Source of the DNA: an uncultured Barnesiella sp.
GTDB taxonomy: Bacteria > Bacteroidota > Bacteroidia > Bacteroidales > Barnesiellaceae_A
Assembly (NCBI GenBank): GCA_944321085.1
Contig: CALUJY010000002.1
Span: forward strand, 62,001-126,000
Reading direction: 5' to 3'
DNA length: 64,000 nt
The notes beneath the pieces were generated by a model. The model was not told the origin of the DNA and did not search any database. It worked only from the letters and a program-made list of their open reading frames with translations. Position numbers and translations under genes: made by a program. This document shows positions 17,249-26,372 of the stretch, piece after piece (the stretch's first letter is position 1; each line of letters opens with the position of its first letter).

Positions 17249-20200
17249 ATGGCTATAACATGTCCTAAATGCAATAAACCCAACCGCAACGAAGCCATCT
17301 ATTGCAAATGGTGTGGTTCGTGTGTTATTTCCAAATCGGCCGAACCGCTGAAAGAGTTGGTTGGGATGGACGACATCAAGGCGCAGTTACGCAAAATCAT
17401 CAATACCTGCGAGGCGCTGCAAGCACGCTCCCGCCACAGCGGGGTCTCGTTCCGCATGGATTTGAATATCGTTATTACCGGTAATACAGGAACCGGTAAA
17501 ACAAAATTGGCGCGGGTCATCCATAAATTGTTGTATTCTTCCGGCATTGTAAAATCTCCGGAGCTTACAATCGTCGACGCGGTGGATTATTCGGATTTTT
17601 CTGACCCTAAGAATTGGGACGCCAACATTGAGAAAGTAAAAGATGGTATTTTGTGCATAGAGAATGCTCAAAAGTTATTGCCGACGGGTAAGTCGGATAC
17701 TATTTCTAAACTCGATAAGTTGTTTAGCAGTATGCCCAAGTGGATGGGGAAACCTATCGTCATACTGTCTGGACTTCCCGATTTGCAGAAGTTTATGTCG
17801 GCAAATCCCGATGTGCGGAACCGCTTCCAATATCAATTCGATTTGAAAGATTATACGGTCGAAGATGTAGTCGCAATATGTACGAAGATATTGACGGACG
17901 AATATCATATCTCGCTCAATCCCGATGCCGAGGAGAAACTCGATCGTGTATTCAAGTACGAGAAACGTAATAGCGGCGATAATTTCGGAAACGGACATTT
18001 GGCGGCGCAGAAAGCATACAATATCTTGCTCTGTCTTAGCGAACGAGATAGTACGTCGAAAAATCCCGTTGCTATTCCCGAAGATATTCCCGGTAAAGAA
18101 TTCCGGCCTAAGACATTTGAGGAGGTTATGGCCGAGCTCGATGAGTTTGTAGGCGTTGATGAGATAAGGGAGACGGTGCAGAAGATTGTCAATAAAATGG
18201 ATATGGATATGGAGCGGAAAGGCGAAAGTGCCAAGCGCGAAATCAAAGACCATTTTCTTTTCCTCGGCAATCCCGGTACCGGAAAGACAACCATTGCCCG
18301 TATTTTTGCCGATATTCTCAATTCGCTTGATGTGCTCCCCGTAGGACAGCTGGTGGAGGTATCGCGTAAAGATCTGGTATCGAATTATGTGGGACAAACT
18401 GCCAAGGAGGTAAAAGCTGCTTTCGACCGTGCTATGGGTGGAGTCCTCTTTATCGATGAGGCATATTCGTTGGTACAAGGCGATAATGACAGATTCGGTC
18501 AAGAGGCTGTCGATACGATGTTGAAGTTGGCCGAAGACAATCGCGGAAAAATTGTCGTTATATTGGCCGGATATACCAAAGAGATGGGCGAATTTTTGAG
18601 TACCAACTCAGGCTTGACCTCTCGTTTCAATGAGACAGTTAATTTCCGTGATTATACCGCCGAAGAGCTTACCGAGATATTCCGCGGAATGGTGAGGAAA
18701 GGCGGCTTTACGCTCGATGAAGAGGCGAATGAACGAGTGGAGCACTACTTCCAAAAAATGTATCTTACTCGTACGCGCAACTTCGGTAATGCGCGTGAAG
18801 TACGCAATACATACGATAATGCTGTCAAGAATCAGGCCAAGAGGTTACAGGCAATCAAAAATACGCCTCAATACGACGCCTCGATGTTGTATGTGTTGAC
18901 TCGTGAAGACATTGAAGGAGCCGAGGCTACCAAGGAGAAGAGTGTAGATGACATCATGAAAGAGCTCGATGAGTTTGTCGGCATGGATAGCGTGAAGAAG
19001 GAGATCCGTTCTATCGCAAACAAAATCATGCTCAATCGCCGCATGATGGAGATGGGGCTTGCAGGAGCCGAGGCTCCTACCGTACACTTGGTAATAACGG
19101 GTAATCCCGGTACTGGTAAGACAACTATTGCACGCAAGATGGGCGAGATATTCAAGGCGATAGGGTTGTTGCCATCCGACAAGGTGGTACAACGCGAGCG
19201 CAAGAGTCTGCTCAGTTCGTATATAGAAGATACGGCTATTAATGTAGATAAGGCGTGCGACGAGGCAATGGGCGGTATCCTCTTTATCGACGAGGCCTAT
19301 AACCTGATGCCCTTCGATGCCAGTGGAAGTAGAGACCAAAACGGAGCAAAGGCAGTAGATGCCCTTATGACACGTATGAGCAACGATGCCGGCAAATTCG
19401 TCGTTATTTTGGCGGGATACCGTGCCGAGATGGAAGAGTTCATCAACAATGCCAATCCCGGATTGAAACGCCGTTTCACGCACTTCCTGCATATCGAAGA
19501 TTACACAGCCGATGAGTTACATACGATATATAATCAGTTGGCGGCTAAGAAGAACTACAAGTTTACACCCGAAGCCGAAGAACTCGTGGCGAAGTGTATC
19601 GACGAGATGGTATCGGCCAAGGATGAGAATTTCGGAAACGCCGGAGAAATGGTGAAACTGTTTGACCGTACACGTTCTCGACAATCAGACCGTTTGGTGG
19701 CGCACATGAACGAAAATATGACGCCCGATATGTATTTGACGATAGAAGCCTCCGATATACCGTACGATCCGCCCAAGAAAGTCGATGTAAACGAGTGCCT
19801 CGCAGAGCTGAACAACCTGATAGGGCTCGATTCGGTAAAAGACGAGGTACGCGGTATAGCCGACTACATCAACATCGAGCGCGGCAAAGCCGAAGCGTTG
19901 GGTAAGAAATTCGAAGGCATCTCCGATCACTACCTGTTTATCGGTAATCCCGGAACGGGAAAGACCACCGTAGCGCGCATTATGGGCAACATCTTCTATT
20001 CGTTAGGTATGCTGCCGAGCAACAAGGTGGTCGATGTCACGGCCAAAGACCTCATAGCCGGATATATAGGGCAGACCGGCAAGCAGACCGAGCAGGTGGT
20101 GAAACGCGCTATCGGAGGAGTGCTGTTTATCGACGAGGCCTATTCGCTCGACGACGGTCCGCATGGGTTCGGTAAAGATGCTACGGCGACGTTGCTGCGC

Positions 20201-20596
20201 ATGTTGCTCGATTACAAGGGTAAGATGATATGTATTGCAGCCGGTTATCCGTATGAGATGCAAAAATGGCTCGATACGAACTCGGGCTTGACCTCTCGCT
20301 TCAATAAAACCATCATTTTTGAGGACTATAATGCAGAGCAGTTGTCGGAGATATTCCTGAATAAGGCGAAGAAAGATCGTTTGACACTTGATGCCGAAGC
20401 CGAGAAGGCAATGCGTAGTTACTTCGACAGCCTCTGTCGCAACAAGGGTCGCAACTTCGGTAATGCACGTGAGGTAAACAACTATTTTGCAAAAGTGAAG
20501 ATAAACCAAAGTGCCCGTTTGCGTAAGGCAATGGAGCGTCCCGACTTTGATAAAATGATGTTCTGTCAATTACTGGCAGAAGATATGCTCATTTAA
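17249..20596 (+). CDS. Zinc-ribbon protein with four CbxX/SpoVK-like AAA+ modules
   Basis: This 1115-aa protein starts with a zinc ribbon (CPKCNKPNRNEAIYCKWCG, residues 5-23) and continues with four AAA+ modules. P-loops are at 78-85 (GNTGTGKT), 340-347, 618-625 and 899-906 (all GNPGTGKT). Walker B is intact in modules 2-4 (FIDEAY, Asp403/Glu404, Asp681/Glu682, Asp962/Glu963). Module 1 has CIENA instead, so it probably binds but does not hydrolyse ATP. SRF or RRF arginine-finger candidates follow each active module. CbxX/CfqX and SpoVK proteins are hexameric protein remodellers. The gene begins 8 bases after the kinase stop, so the two are coupled. The substrate is unknown. Confidence 0.9.
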   Translation: MAITCPKCNKPNRNEAIYCKWCGSCVISKSAEPLKELVGMDDIKAQLRKIINTCEALQARSRHSGVSFRMDLNIVITGNTGTGKTKLARVIHKLLYSSGIVKSPELTIVDAVDYSDFSDPKNWDANIEKVKDGILCIENAQKLLPTGKSDTISKLDKLFSSMPKWMGKPIVILSGLPDLQKFMSANPDVRNRFQYQFDLKDYTVEDVVAICTKILTDEYHISLNPDAEEKLDRVFKYEKRNSGDNFGNGHLAAQKAYNILLCLSERDSTSKNPVAIPEDIPGKEFRPKTFEEVMAELDEFVGVDEIRETVQKIVNKMDMDMERKGESAKREIKDHFLFLGNPGTGKTTIARIFADILNSLDVLPVGQLVEVSRKDLVSNYVGQTAKEVKAAFDRAMGGVLFIDEAYSLVQGDNDRFGQEAVDTMLKLAEDNRGKIVVILAGYTKEMGEFLSTNSGLTSRFNETVNFRDYTAEELTEIFRGMVRKGGFTLDEEANERVEHYFQKMYLTRTRNFGNAREVRNTYDNAVKNQAKRLQAIKNTPQYDASMLYVLTREDIEGAEATKEKSVDDIMKELDEFVGMDSVKKEIRSIANKIMLNRRMMEMGLAGAEAPTVHLVITGNPGTGKTTIARKMGEIFKAIGLLPSDKVVQRERKSLLSSYIEDTAINVDKACDEAMGGILFIDEAYNLMPFDASGSRDQNGAKAVDALMTRMSNDAGKFVVILAGYRAEMEEFINNANPGLKRRFTHFLHIEDYTADELHTIYNQLAAKKNYKFTPEAEELVAKCIDEMVSAKDENFGNAGEMVKLFDRTRSRQSDRLVAHMNENMTPDMYLTIEASDIPYDPPKKVDVNECLAELNNLIGLDSVKDEVRGIADYINIERGKAEALGKKFEGISDHYLFIGNPGTGKTTVARIMGNIFYSLGMLPSNKVVDVTAKDLIAGYIGQTGKQTEQVVKRAIGGVLFIDEAYSLDDGPHGFGKDATATLLRMLLDYKGKMICIAAGYPYEMQKWLDTNSGLTSRFNKTIIFEDYNAEQLSEIFLNKAKKDRLTLDAEAEKAMRSYFDSLCRNKGRNFGNAREVNNYFAKVKINQSARLRKAMERPDFDKMMFCQLLAEDMLI

Positions 20597-20625
20597 TAAT
20601 ATGATAATTAAATAGTATAAATAAT

Positions 20626-21150
20626 ATGGATTATAAAGAAATATTGGCTCCTTTGTCTGGATGCGATTCTTTTAAGAAGGAGATAGCAGACAAGGTTTCT
20701 AATATAAAAATGGAAAAGAGCCGAGGCGGAAATATGAGCCGTTTTTTCGATAATTATCTCTTTATGGGAGAAGCCGATACCGATATGAGTATGGCTGCTC
20801 GCATGATGGCTGAGATTCTTTTTGCCGAGGGTATGTTAACCTCCGATAAAGTGGTGACAGTGTCGAGAGCCGACCTTGTGGGATCTTTCGTAGGAATGTC
20901 GAAAGCGCTGGTAAATAATGCCTTCAAGGATGCGAATGGAGGAGTGCTGTTTATCGATGAGGCCTATTCGCTCATGTTGGGAGATAATGATTATTTCGGA
21001 AAAGAAACCATGGATGCTTTAATAGCAAATTTAGATGACGCCAAAGGCCGTTTAATCTGTATTGCGGCAGGAAGTTCGTCCGAAATGCAACAATGGCTTG
21101 AAAACGATAGGCGTGTAGCCATGCGTTTCAATAAAACTGTTGCTTTTTGA
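20626..21150 (+). CDS. Truncated pseudo-AAA paralogue lacking the P-loop
   Basis: The 174-aa protein is clearly related to the fourth AAA module of its upstream neighbour: FDNYLFMGEADTDMS aligns with HYLFIGNPGTGKT, and CIAAGSSSEMQQWLEN aligns with CIAAGYPYEMQKWLDT. The Walker A lysine and glycines are replaced (residues 48-55, GEADTDMS), while Walker B is kept (VLFIDEAYSL, Asp111/Glu112). It ends at RFNKTVAF, before the helical lid. No homology continues in other frames past the stop. It may be a regulatory cap for the AAA ring or a decaying duplicate. The intact reading frame favours a retained role. Confidence 0.8.
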   Translation: MDYKEILAPLSGCDSFKKEIADKVSNIKMEKSRGGNMSRFFDNYLFMGEADTDMSMAARMMAEILFAEGMLTSDKVVTVSRADLVGSFVGMSKALVNNAFKDANGGVLFIDEAYSLMLGDNDYFGKETMDALIANLDDAKGRLICIAAGSSSEMQQWLENDRRVAMRFNKTVAF

Positions 21151-21284
21151 GAATGTGAAAAAGTGAAGGTAGATGCAAATCCTTTATTAATAAGGTTATA
21201 GTATTTACCGCTATTGATAAGAATGATTTGTAGATTACGGGTAGGAATAGTCCCGATAATCGATTTATTTAAGACCATTTTGAT

Positions 21285-21947
21285 ATGAGTGATCTCGTAA
21301 AATGCCCTCATTGCAGTAAAAATATAGAAAACGATAGTTTCTATTGTGACCAATGCGGTGCTGAATTGATGTATTGTCCACAATGTCATATTTTCGGGAA
21401 AGGCAAATTCTGTTCTAAATGCCGCACGCCCCTTGTGCCTGCAAGCAAAAGTGCGTCGTCTCCCGCAACCTCTCAACCTGTCAGTCCGCAAACGTCAGGT
21501 GGTGTACAGATGAATCAGCCTGTCAATCCGCAACCGGCAAGTGGCATGCAGCCGAATTACAACGCTGCGCAAAATCAGCGACCGCCGATGGCAGCGGGTG
21601 GAAATGTAAATCAATCGACCGCAAAGCCAACTGCTCAGCCCGGTATGCAAAATATGGTTACACCCACCAAATTGGTATGTCGTGCAGAAGGTATTGTGCT
21701 TATATTGAAAGATGGTGCTATTATAGGTCGTCGTAATGGCGACTATGTGGCGCAGTTCAGCAGTCAGCCTTATGTATCGGGAACACATGCCCGTCTTGCA
21801 TATACAACACAAGGTTGGACTATTACCGACTTAGGTTCCACCAATGGAACAATGGTGAATGGCAAGAGTTTGTCGGTTAATGCACCGTATCCTATATCTG
21901 TTGGCGATACGGTTCGTATTGCTACGCTCGATTTTATTGTAGAATAA
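21285..21947 (+). CDS. Zinc-ribbon FHA-domain protein (phosphothreonine reader)
   Basis: This 220-aa protein has two N-terminal CxxC ribbons (CPHC...CDQC, residues 7-24; CPQC...CSKC, 31-46). A Pro/Gln/Asn/Ser-rich linker (about 52-125) follows, then an FHA domain (130-220). The FHA signature residues are present: GRR (148-150), SGTHAR (165-170) and LGSTNGTMVNG (183-193). FHA domains bind phosphothreonine peptides. The kinase repeats or the PP2C tail could be the ligands. It is separated by 134 bases from the pseudo-AAA gene, so a separate promoter is possible, and by 15 bases from the phosphatase gene. Confidence 0.9.
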   Translation: MSDLVKCPHCSKNIENDSFYCDQCGAELMYCPQCHIFGKGKFCSKCRTPLVPASKSASSPATSQPVSPQTSGGVQMNQPVNPQPASGMQPNYNAAQNQRPPMAAGGNVNQSTAKPTAQPGMQNMVTPTKLVCRAEGIVLILKDGAIIGRRNGDYVAQFSSQPYVSGTHARLAYTTQGWTITDLGSTNGTMVNGKSLSVNAPYPISVGDTVRIATLDFIVE

Positions 21948-21962
21948 AAAAACATTGAGTTT

Positions 21963-22880
21963 ATGATATTACAGTGTCAAGTTGCAAGCGACGTAGGATG
22001 CGTACGCACCAATAATGAAGATATAGCCTTGTTGGCAGGTGGTTTATATAGAGACGCTGTCGATCGTTTTGTGGCAGAGTTACAGCCTAATTCACGTTTC
22101 GTTGCTATTGTAGCCGATGGCATGGGTGGATATGAAGGTGGTGAGATAGCCAGCGAAATGGCAGCAAAATCTTTCGATTCGTTTTTTACAAGTTTGCCTG
22201 CCGGCCTTTCCGTCGATGGATTGGTCGCACAAGTGAAGGCGTGGGTGACAGATATGCATGCTACGATAATAAGTTACGGAGAAGAGCATCGCGAGTATGC
22301 CGGATTGGGCACGACAATGGTAGGAATATTTGCTTACGAAGGTCGTATATATCGCATCAATGTAGGTGATAGCCGCTTGTATCGGTATAGGAACGGAATA
22401 TTGAAACAACTTTCGGTAGATCATTCTATGCGAGAGCTTACCGGTGATATGTCGCAGCCTTCTAACTTAATTTATAACTCTTTGGGAGCAGGTGGAAAAG
22501 TCTTTGCCGATGTCGAGGAGATGACCATGCAAATCATCGATGACGACCGGTTCTTGATTTGTTCCGATGGTTTGAGCGACATGATTTCTGATGAAGAGAT
22601 TAGCTCTATTTTAGCCGATAATGCCGATGTGGAAGCTCTTATAGCTGCTGCCAAGCAGGCCGGAGGACGCGATAATGTAAGCGTGATACTGCTGACGGTA
22701 TGTGCCGCAGAGCAAGAGGCCGACGATACCTCAGATGCAGCAGAGGCCGAGGCAGATACTACGGGTGATGACAGTACAGATGACGAGGGTGGCCGCGATA
22801 GCGATACGTCCGTTATCGACAGGTCTTCGCCTATGAGAAATGACCAATCTATTCCTAAAATAGACAAAACAAAAAGATAA
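21963..22880 (+). CDS. PP2C-type Ser/Thr protein phosphatase
   Basis: The 305-aa product has the PPM/PP2C metal-site motifs: NNED (17-20), VADGMGGYEGG (50-60), NVGDSRLYRYR (133-143), CSDGLSDM (200-207) and GGRDNVSV (234-241). The catalytic domain ends near residue 247. It is followed by an acidic, Asp/Thr/Ser-rich tail of almost 60 residues ending in IPKIDKTKR. That tail includes an IDKT element like the kinase repeats, so it may be a kinase substrate or FHA ligand. This is the likely eraser of phosphorylation by the kinase at 13833. It is cytoplasmic, with no membrane segment. Confidence 0.92.
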   Translation: MILQCQVASDVGCVRTNNEDIALLAGGLYRDAVDRFVAELQPNSRFVAIVADGMGGYEGGEIASEMAAKSFDSFFTSLPAGLSVDGLVAQVKAWVTDMHATIISYGEEHREYAGLGTTMVGIFAYEGRIYRINVGDSRLYRYRNGILKQLSVDHSMRELTGDMSQPSNLIYNSLGAGGKVFADVEEMTMQIIDDDRFLICSDGLSDMISDEEISSILADNADVEALIAAAKQAGGRDNVSVILLTVCAAEQEADDTSDAAEAEADTTGDDSTDDEGGRDSDTSVIDRSSPMRNDQSIPKIDKTKR

Positions 22881-22929
22881 TCAGGCATGTGCCATAGATT
22901 TTGGTGAAACGATACCTAAAAGAAAAACT

Positions 22930-23574
22930 ATGACAGTGAGAATTTCTTTGCATCCTGCTGGTGATGATAAACTCTTTGGCAAAAGCAAATGGTGGGGTGA
23001 CCCCGAGTTGCCGGTCGATATGGATTATCCGAATTACAGAGATGATAACGGCGAGGAGTATCCGTTGACCTTTATATGTCAGGTAAATTGTTCGGAATTA
23101 GCTGCATACGATACACCGCTTCCCAAAGAGGGATTGTTGTGTTTTTTTGCCCGGATAGATTATTATCTCGGTTACGACGACGATGGAGTATCGTGCGAGG
23201 GTGTTTGGCCGCTCGACGATGTGAAAGTAATATATGTTGCACCCAAAGATATGCCGCGTATTGAAACGAAAATACTTATCGACGAGAATGATGAGCCTAT
23301 GGCATTGCCTTGCAGGCGCATAGAATGGCATGAAGAAACCCGAAAAGACAATTGCGACGGGCATAAACTATTGGGGGCGCCTTTTATGATACCGTGGGAC
23401 GATTGGGATGCACCTTGCGAAGGTTGGAAAGTATTGTTGCAAGTAGATACCGATGAAGACGACGATTATACGCTCCGCTTTATGGACGATGGCGTATTTT
23501 ACTTCTTGATAGCTCCCGACGATTTGCAAAAAGGCCGATTCTCGCAAGTGCGCGGCTTTATGATTTCCATGTAA
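22930..23574 (+). CDS. DUF1963 (YwqG-like) protein
   Basis: At 214 aa with a high content of Asp and Trp, it fits the DUF1963 pattern: KSKWWGDPELPVDMDYP near the N-terminus and LTFICQVNCSEL downstream, with a C-terminal VLLQVDTDEDDDYTLRF. The biochemical function of DUF1963 is not established; such proteins are often found next to AAA+ or kinase signalling genes. The gene lies 49 bases after the phosphatase and 11 bases before the last gene of the island. The prediction of membership is firm; the role in the island is unknown. Confidence 0.8.
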   Translation: MTVRISLHPAGDDKLFGKSKWWGDPELPVDMDYPNYRDDNGEEYPLTFICQVNCSELAAYDTPLPKEGLLCFFARIDYYLGYDDDGVSCEGVWPLDDVKVIYVAPKDMPRIETKILIDENDEPMALPCRRIEWHEETRKDNCDGHKLLGAPFMIPWDDWDAPCEGWKVLLQVDTDEDDDYTLRFMDDGVFYFLIAPDDLQKGRFSQVRGFMISM

Positions 23575-23585
23575 TAGAGATTGAT

Positions 23586-24395
23586 ATGAACAGAGAAGCT
23601 CAGATAAAGTCGATAGCAGAAGATAGCAAGTTGTCGATAAACAATAGAATAGAGAAGATACTCTCTGTGCATGATGAGGTCGATGGCGATACCGACGAGT
23701 ACTACGTATTAGGATGTACGGTATTTGAAACCATTCGTATTCTGTTGTTGAGCGATAATTACGAAGATTGTCATCTCGACGATTTGTTGATGTGTAATTG
23801 CATGCTTGCTGAGGCGTACAAACATACTTCTCAGTCGTGGCGCATTGCTCCGTTGGCACGAGAAGTATATGATAAGCTCATAGGCTCTCTCACCCGGAAA
23901 ACCGAAAGACTGCATACGCATGTGCAAGTATTGGGGCGTGTATGTGATTGTTTGCGAGGAACAGGGCATCCGCGACTGATGATGAGATTGCTCGGCATGC
24001 AATTGCGATATGAGAAATCGTTGCCTGAACCTGACCAAGAGGAGTTGGAAGAGATTGTCGATACCTTGTATCGTTTATCGCTCCTTACAAAATGCGATAC
24101 GTGGTTGCAACCTGTTGAGGCCGATGTCGCTGCGTTGTTAGGAGCTGAAAAAATGGAGGAGATAAAGCAAAAACCGGGCATCGGTTCGCTTGCGGTAGAC
24201 CCGGTGGAATATACCGAAGAGTGGGAAAATATTATTGACGAAGTAGAAGCCCGGGTCAGTGAAGAATTGGCCGATGAGCCCAAGGGCATGGGATTTTGCT
24301 TTACGTATTGGCATGTAAAAGAGGGGATATTGCAAGAATATGGTATAAAGTGGCGTTCTCCGAAACGGATGAATCCTCGCGTGATGTTCGATTGA
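23586..24395 (+). CDS. Helical hypothetical protein, last gene of the island
   Basis: I do not recognise this 269-aa family. It is helical, with charged repeats (YEDCHLDDLLMCNCMLAEAY) and no signal peptide. The C-terminus (YWHVKEGILQEYGIKWRSP, then KRMNPRVMFD) resembles a motif near residue 59 of the 377-aa protein encoded at 11304. This links the two ends of the cluster and supports a single unit. It begins 11 bases after the DUF1963 gene. Confidence 0.6.
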   Translation: MNREAQIKSIAEDSKLSINNRIEKILSVHDEVDGDTDEYYVLGCTVFETIRILLLSDNYEDCHLDDLLMCNCMLAEAYKHTSQSWRIAPLAREVYDKLIGSLTRKTERLHTHVQVLGRVCDCLRGTGHPRLMMRLLGMQLRYEKSLPEPDQEELEEIVDTLYRLSLLTKCDTWLQPVEADVAALLGAEKMEEIKQKPGIGSLAVDPVEYTEEWENIIDEVEARVSEELADEPKGMGFCFTYWHVKEGILQEYGIKWRSPKRMNPRVMFD

Positions 24396-24466
24396 CGGAA
24401 GTAGGTGCTGATGGCGCAATGCGACCAACATTTATACCGCCCCAAAAAGCGTGTCAACAGTTTTTT

Positions 24467-24498
24467 ATAGCAAAAATTGCTATTGGAGCTATATTTTT
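24467..24498 (+). terminator. Possible terminator of the signalling island
   Basis: A 7-bp stem (ATAGCAA 24467-24473, TTGCTAT 24477-24483, loop AAA) is followed by an imperfect T-rich tail (GGAGCTATATTTTTAT), about 70 bases after the last stop. Confidence 0.35.
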
Positions 24499-24529
24499 AT
24501 ATTTATTTCGTGATTTTATTGCGAAAATG

Positions 24530-24560
24530 TTTGTTTATAAAAATATTTTACCTATATTTG
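24530..24560 (+). promoter_or_regulatory. Consensus promoter of a candidate small RNA
   Basis: A -33 TTTG (24530-24533) and a -7 TATATTTG (24553-24560) are separated by 19 bases, the ideal Bacteroidota arrangement. No gene start follows before the terminator ending at 24633. Confidence 0.65.
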
Positions 24561-24565
24561 TTGCG

Positions 24566-24633
24566 AAGAACCTTTTCATCATACTTGTTATATGTTCAGT
24601 CGGCTGGTGCGTGACGTATCGGCCGGTTTTTTT
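24566..24633 (+). ncRNA. Candidate small RNA (about 65-70 nt) upstream of guaB
   Basis: A transcript starting a few bases after the -7 box at 24553-24560 would end at the T-run 24627-24633. That T-run follows a stem of six pairs (CGGCTG 24601-24606, CGGCCG 24620-24625), with weaker extension by G-T and A-T pairs. The 5' part (about 35 nt) is single-stranded and pyrimidine-rich. It might be a trans-acting RNA or an attenuated leader. guaB has its own -7 box downstream, which favours an independent RNA. The 5' end is approximate and there is no family match. Confidence 0.4.
24598..24633 (+). terminator. Intrinsic terminator with seven-T tail
   Basis: The stem CGGCTG/CGGCCG contains one G-T pair and is flanked by further weak pairs. 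A loop of 13 bases and TTTTTTT at 24627-24633 give the classic intrinsic terminator shape on the plus strand. Confidence 0.55.
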
Positions 24634-24727
24634 GTGCCGAATTTATTGGGGAATTTGGCAGGATTTATATTCATAATAAAAATCGTAAAAATACATCTTG
24701 CGCATAGATTTGTTCTGTAAAAATACA

Positions 24728-24735
24728 TATCTTTG
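24728..24735 (+). promoter_or_regulatory. -7 promoter element of guaB
   Basis: TATCTTTG matches TAnnTTTG exactly, 26 bases before the guaB ATG. A TTTG at 24709-24712 is a bit close (15-base spacer) for a standard -33 box. Confidence 0.5.
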
Positions 24736-24752
24736 CGTGCAATAAAATTTAA

Positions 24753-26234
<1,482 letters not shown>

Positions 26235-26271
26235 TGCCTGTTATGTGCAGTGAATAAGACTTGATTTATAC

Positions 26272-26310
26272 CGGGGCGACAGACAATTTTTTGTGTGTTG
26301 TCCCGTTTTA
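26272..26310 (+). terminator. guaB terminator
   Basis: The 10-bp stem CGGGGCGACA (26272-26281) pairs with TGTTGTCCCG (26296-26305) using two G-T pairs, followed by TTTTA. Confidence 0.7.
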
Positions 26311-26338
26311 TGACAATAGAAAAGCAAATAGTATAACA

Positions 26339-26356
26339 TGCTCATGGTTATGAGCA
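26339..26356 (+). promoter_or_regulatory. Small perfect hairpin just upstream of a parvulin gene
   Basis: TGCTCAT and ATGAGCA form a 7-bp stem with loop GGTT, 16 bases before the ATG at 26373. It could affect translation or stability, or be chance. Confidence 0.3.
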
Positions 26357-26372
26357 AGCAAAGTATAAAGGA

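Noticed and set aside
17249-20596. Tandem DNA repeat or CRISPR-like array in the AAA+ gene
   Set aside because: The similarity is between protein modules of about 270-280 residues, not short identical DNA units with spacers.
21151-21284. Continuation of the pseudo-AAA gene by frameshift
   Set aside because: Other frames after the stop (such as ENVKK then stop) show no similarity to the lid domain of module 4.
10475-24395. Type VI secretion regulatory locus
   Set aside because: Kinase, PP2C and FHA together recall PpkA/PppA/Fha, but no Tss, Hcp, VgrG or ClpV gene is present, and the AAA+ protein is of CbxX/SpoVK type.
24592-24720. Small reading frame across the terminator before guaB
   Set aside because: It crosses the hairpin and T-run and has no ribosome site; coding is not supported.
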